Assembly: GCF_900102965.1 (NCBI RefSeq)
Contig: NZ_FNGM01000014.1
Location: 158,625 to 219,119 of the forward strand
Direction of reading: 5' to 3'
DNA: 60,495 nt
Origin: Paenibacillus jilunlii
GTDB taxonomy: Bacteria; Bacillota; Bacilli; Paenibacillales; Paenibacillaceae
The notes below the pieces were generated by a model. That model was not told where the DNA came from and ran no database searches. It saw nothing but the letters and a program-made list of their open reading frames with translations. Made by a program: the position numbers and the translations under genes. Of this stretch, positions 58,406-60,495 are shown piece by piece; position 1 is the stretch's first letter; every line of letters begins with the position of its first letter.

Positions 58406-58613
58406 ATCTTGCATGGTGTACAACACTGTATGTCTTAAGCAGACCAAATTGGCGAGCATCCTGTATGTTCTACAACAATCTATGTCCTGATCACGCCATA
58501 TAAACAAAAATCTTGCGAATTGTACAACAATATGTTGTCTGAGCACACCAAATTGACACAGAACTTGCATATTGTCCAACATATGCAGGCGTGTAAGCAT
58601 CAACCCGTATCTA
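58406..58613 (+). repeat. Four-unit tandem repeat with exact 52-bp period
   Basis: Units begin at 58406, 58458, 58510 and 58562. Each starts with a variant of ATCTTGCAT and has TACAAC (TCCAAC in the last) at the same offset of 13 bp. The first three also share a CTGAGCACACCAAATTGA-like segment in their second half. The units are diverged, but the spacing is exactly kept. The segment 58354-58405 has TCCTGA at the same phase and may be a decayed unit. The function is unknown. Confidence 0.8.
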
Positions 58614-58730
58614 CCCGGTAGAGTCATTGTATTCTTCAGTTAAGGATGAGCCGGAAGTTCAAGAGAAAAGTTGTTAGAGTGGTAACTTCAAGAAGATGAT
58701 GCAATTTAAGTATGGTATTCAATGCTGATT

Positions 58731-58760
58731 TTGCCGAAGCTGATTCAAAGGAATTATATT
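58731..58760 (+). promoter_or_regulatory. Putative promoter of comFA
   Basis: TTGCCG (58731-58736), 18-bp spacer, TATATT (58755-58760), 28 bp upstream of the start codon. No clear ComK box pair was seen. Confidence 0.45.
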
Positions 58761-58787
58761 AACAAAACTAATAGGAGGTAGAATAAG

Positions 58788-60149
58788 GTGCAAACTGCTG
58801 TCTATGCAGTAAAGCTTGACGGGAATTGGAATATACGGGTTTCACTCGATATGAATGTAGACAGATTATGGTGGAGCGGGACTGGAGAAGAACGGGAGGG
58901 CTGGAATACCAGGGCTGTGGACAAGCTGGTGATCCTCTCCTCCGCGCTTCCCCTGGGTTGGGCTGTGAAGCTCAGAGAGAGCTGGAGATCAACCCGAGCC
59001 GGGCGGCAATGGCAGGTTGAAGACTGGGGAAAATATATGACAGAGGTACTTAAGGGAGAGATTGCCGGGGAACGGGATGCAGGAGGAGGCTGGTGCGAGG
59101 AGAGATTATATCAAGAGGTTTTTGTCTGTACGTTGGTTAATGCAGCGGAGGTTACTGCTGTACAACATGGGAAGGCGTATAGGAAGGAAGAGAAGTACAG
59201 GCCGGTGCTAGACGCTGAAGGAGGCGGAAGACACCTGGCTCTTGGAGCAGCGGCAGAACAATTGGTACAAGCGCTGGAGGGCCGCTCGCTGCTGGAGCCT
59301 GAGGTGGAAGCGCTCCTTGCGGAACGGCTTCCCGGGATGGCAGGACAGTGGCGTGCAGCAGCCCAGCTTGCCCAGCTCCAGGGGTGGCTGAGACTGGAGG
59401 CCGCTGTGGGGGAAGCGCCTGCGCTTCGCAGCACGGCGCGCGGCGCCTTCGCGCGCCTTCCTGGCGGCCGGCTCCCTGCCCTCGCCGGCCGCTTCCTGCA
59501 CGCTGCGGCGCTCCGCCTGCCGCAGCTGCGCCTGCCCCGGCGCGGCGCTGCCGCCCGCCGCGCGGAGCTGCGCTGCCTGCGCTGCGGCAGCGCTGCCACG
59601 GGCCGCACGGCCTGCGCCGCGTGCGGCCTTGCGGGCTGCGCCTATTGCGAGGCCTGCCTCGCACTCGGGCGCAGCCGGGCTTGCGCGCTGCTGCTGCGCA
59701 GCGCGGCTTCTCCGGCCGTGCGGTGCACGGCCGGGGGTTCGCCCACCGTGGCGGCACGCCGGTGGGGGCTAAGCGCGGCGCAGGCGGGAGCCGCCGGCGC
59801 TGCGCTGGGGTTCCTGGCGGAGCCGCGGCAGCGCTCCGCCGTATCCAGCCCAGAGCGGTTCCTGCTCTGGGCCGTCACGGGAGCGGGGAAAACGGAGATC
59901 ACGTTCCCGCTCCTGGAGGCAGTGCTCGCTGCCGGAGGCCGCGCACTCGTCGCAACGCCGCGGCGCGACGTTGTGCTGGAGCTGGCGCCGCGGCTCGCAC
60001 GGGCATTCCCGGCGGAGACACTCGCCGTGCTGTACGGCGGCAGCGCAGACCGCTGGGCTTCTGGCCAGCTGACCCTGGCCACCACCCATCAGCTGCTGCG
60101 CTTCCACCAGAGCTTTGACCTCGTCATCATTGACGAGCTCGACGCCTAA
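58788..60149 (+). pseudogene. comFA: comFA, truncated in the Walker B motif
   Basis: ComFA is the membrane-associated ATPase that helps pull transforming DNA into the cell. The 453 residues present hold an N-terminal region, a zinc-finger segment (C263-C266, C276-C279, C284-C287-C290) and helicase motif I (TGAGKTE, G365-T369). The sequence ends at VIIDELDA, where family members continue with DEVDAFP and a full second RecA-like domain. The stop at 60147-60149 follows directly, and no downstream sequence in the window resembles ComFA. The protein cannot be active as it stands. GTG 58788 follows AGGAGG. The central part is Ala/Arg-rich with extreme GC content and many inverted repeats. Insertion of an element at about 60146 is the favoured explanation. 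Confidence 0.85.
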
Positions 60150-60205
60150 CCGTAGATGTTAATTTACACACGATATTGCATGTTTCTTCATTATAAATAC
60201 AAATA

Positions 60206-60233
60206 AACCTCGGGAATTAGTCCGAGGTTTTCT
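60206..60233 (-). terminator. Terminator between comFA and the convergent gene
   Basis: AACCTCGG (60206-60213) pairs perfectly with CCGAGGTT (60222-60229). T-rich sequence follows on the plus strand and TTTATTTG on the minus strand, so it can act in both directions; it lies directly after the minus-strand gene's stop. Confidence 0.8.
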
Positions 60234-60481
60234 CATTTCAGATAATCATTCAATACACTTCCATAATCAGCGGTGTATTGGGTGAGCCTCAGACTGATTT
60301 CCGTCTTCATGACATCGCGGGTCATGCCAAAGCGCTCCTGATAGCCACGGTAATAGATCATATTATAGATGATAAAATCGTCGTTCTTATCTTCAACCAC
60401 TTTGACATTCCGCTGCTTCAATTCTTGACGTAAACGATATATATCCTGCATGATCCGTTTTTGTATGTATTGTCCGGCCAT
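60233..60481 (-). CDS. Convergent small protein of unknown function, possibly element-borne
   Basis: The product has 82 residues or more: the frame stays open to the window edge, so the true start may lie beyond 60495, and no ribosome binding site is visible before ATG 60481. It is charged and mostly helical, with YYRGYQERFGMTRDVMKTEISLRLTQY. I do not recognise the family. It is AT-rich compared with comFA and reads towards it, ending next to a bidirectional terminator. As the first gene after the comFA break, it may be the end gene of an inserted element. Confidence 0.55.
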   Translation of the reverse strand: MAGQYIQKRIMQDIYRLRQELKQRNVKVVEDKNDDFIIYNMIYYRGYQERFGMTRDVMKTEISLRLTQYTADYGSVLNDYLK

Positions 60482-60495
60482 TAGGTACGTCTTTG

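Larger units (their letters stand above)
58309..58787. other. Intergenic region before comFA
   Basis: About 480 bp. It contains the 52-bp tandem repeat array (58406-58613, perhaps with a decayed extra unit at 58354-58405) and the comFA promoter candidate (58731-58760). A minus-strand open frame at 58400-58627 reads through the repeat and is not considered a gene. Confidence 0.6.

Noticed and set aside
58406..58613. CRISPR array
   Set aside because: Units are diverged along their whole 52 bp; there are no identical repeats separated by unique spacers and no cas genes.
58400..58627. 75-codon minus-strand open frame within the 52-bp repeats
   Set aside because: Its codons simply follow the repeat, there is no Shine-Dalgarno site, and the repeat explains the open frame.

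Overview
The window reads as one contiguous, syntenic stretch of the chromosome of an endospore-forming Gram-positive bacterium of the order Bacillales. Paenibacillus is the best fit (an inference). Reasons: the gene order follows the Bacillus subtilis prfA-prmC-spoIIR-ywlC-mntP-ywlE-ywlG-glyA-upp-atp-ywzB-murA-spoIID-spoIIQ-spoIIID-mbl-flhO-flhP-fabZ backbone, with sporulation genes carrying recognisable sigma-F, sigma-E and sigma-G type promoters. This is combined with a DUF5693-csaB-tagA-tagO cell-wall-polymer cluster and several large SLH-domain surface proteins, a pairing typical of paenibacilli. No rRNA or tRNA gene, CRISPR array or intact insertion sequence was recognised.

Layout. 0.4-13.4 kb: translation termination (prfA, prmC), two tandem SEDS (FtsW/RodA/SpoVE) paralogs with near-duplicate promoters, spoIIR, tRNA t6A synthesis (ywlC), Mn efflux (mntP), protein-arginine phosphatase (ywlE), a ZTP riboswitch before ywlG-glyA, and upp. 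13.5-22.4 kb: mnaA and the complete F1Fo ATP synthase operon atpZIBEFHAGDC, which carries hairpin repeats between cistrons. 22.6-30.3 kb: ywzB, murA, spoIID, spoIIQ, spoIIID, mbl and the flagellar rod genes flhO-flhP. 30.5-38.0 kb: fabZ, a phosphohexomutase, then DUF5693-csaB-tagA and tagO. 38.2-52.7 kb: three SLH proteins (one the probable S-layer protein), a small alpha/beta-type SASP, metK and small unknown genes. 52.9-57.6 kb: a secreted phosphodiester glycosidase and the DegS-DegU two-component system. 57.8-60.5 kb: a truncated glycosyltransferase-like protein, a 52-bp tandem repeat, a comFA gene that stops in the Walker B motif, and a convergent unknown gene at the right edge.

How the genes work together. 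MnaA (UDP-ManNAc supply), TagO (lipid-linked GlcNAc-P) and TagA (ManNAc transfer) begin a secondary cell wall polymer. CsaB is predicted to pyruvylate it, and SLH domains of the three surface proteins are predicted to bind the pyruvylated polymer. SpoIIR, SpoIID, SpoIIQ, SpoIIID and the SASP cover early to late steps of sporulation. DegS/DegU and ComFA belong to the transition-state and competence programme.

Most notable observations: (1) comFA ends at DELDA and is followed by an unrelated convergent gene, as expected if a mobile element has inserted; (2) an exact 52-bp-period, four-unit degenerate tandem repeat lies just upstream of comFA; (3) a hairpin-forming repeat family sits inside the atp operon; (4) a dispersed short repeat family occupies two long intergenic regions; (5) GC-rich, palindrome-dense in-frame segments occur inside prmC, ywlC, spoIID and comFA. 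All statements come from reading the sequence and from knowledge of the families; no database search was run.
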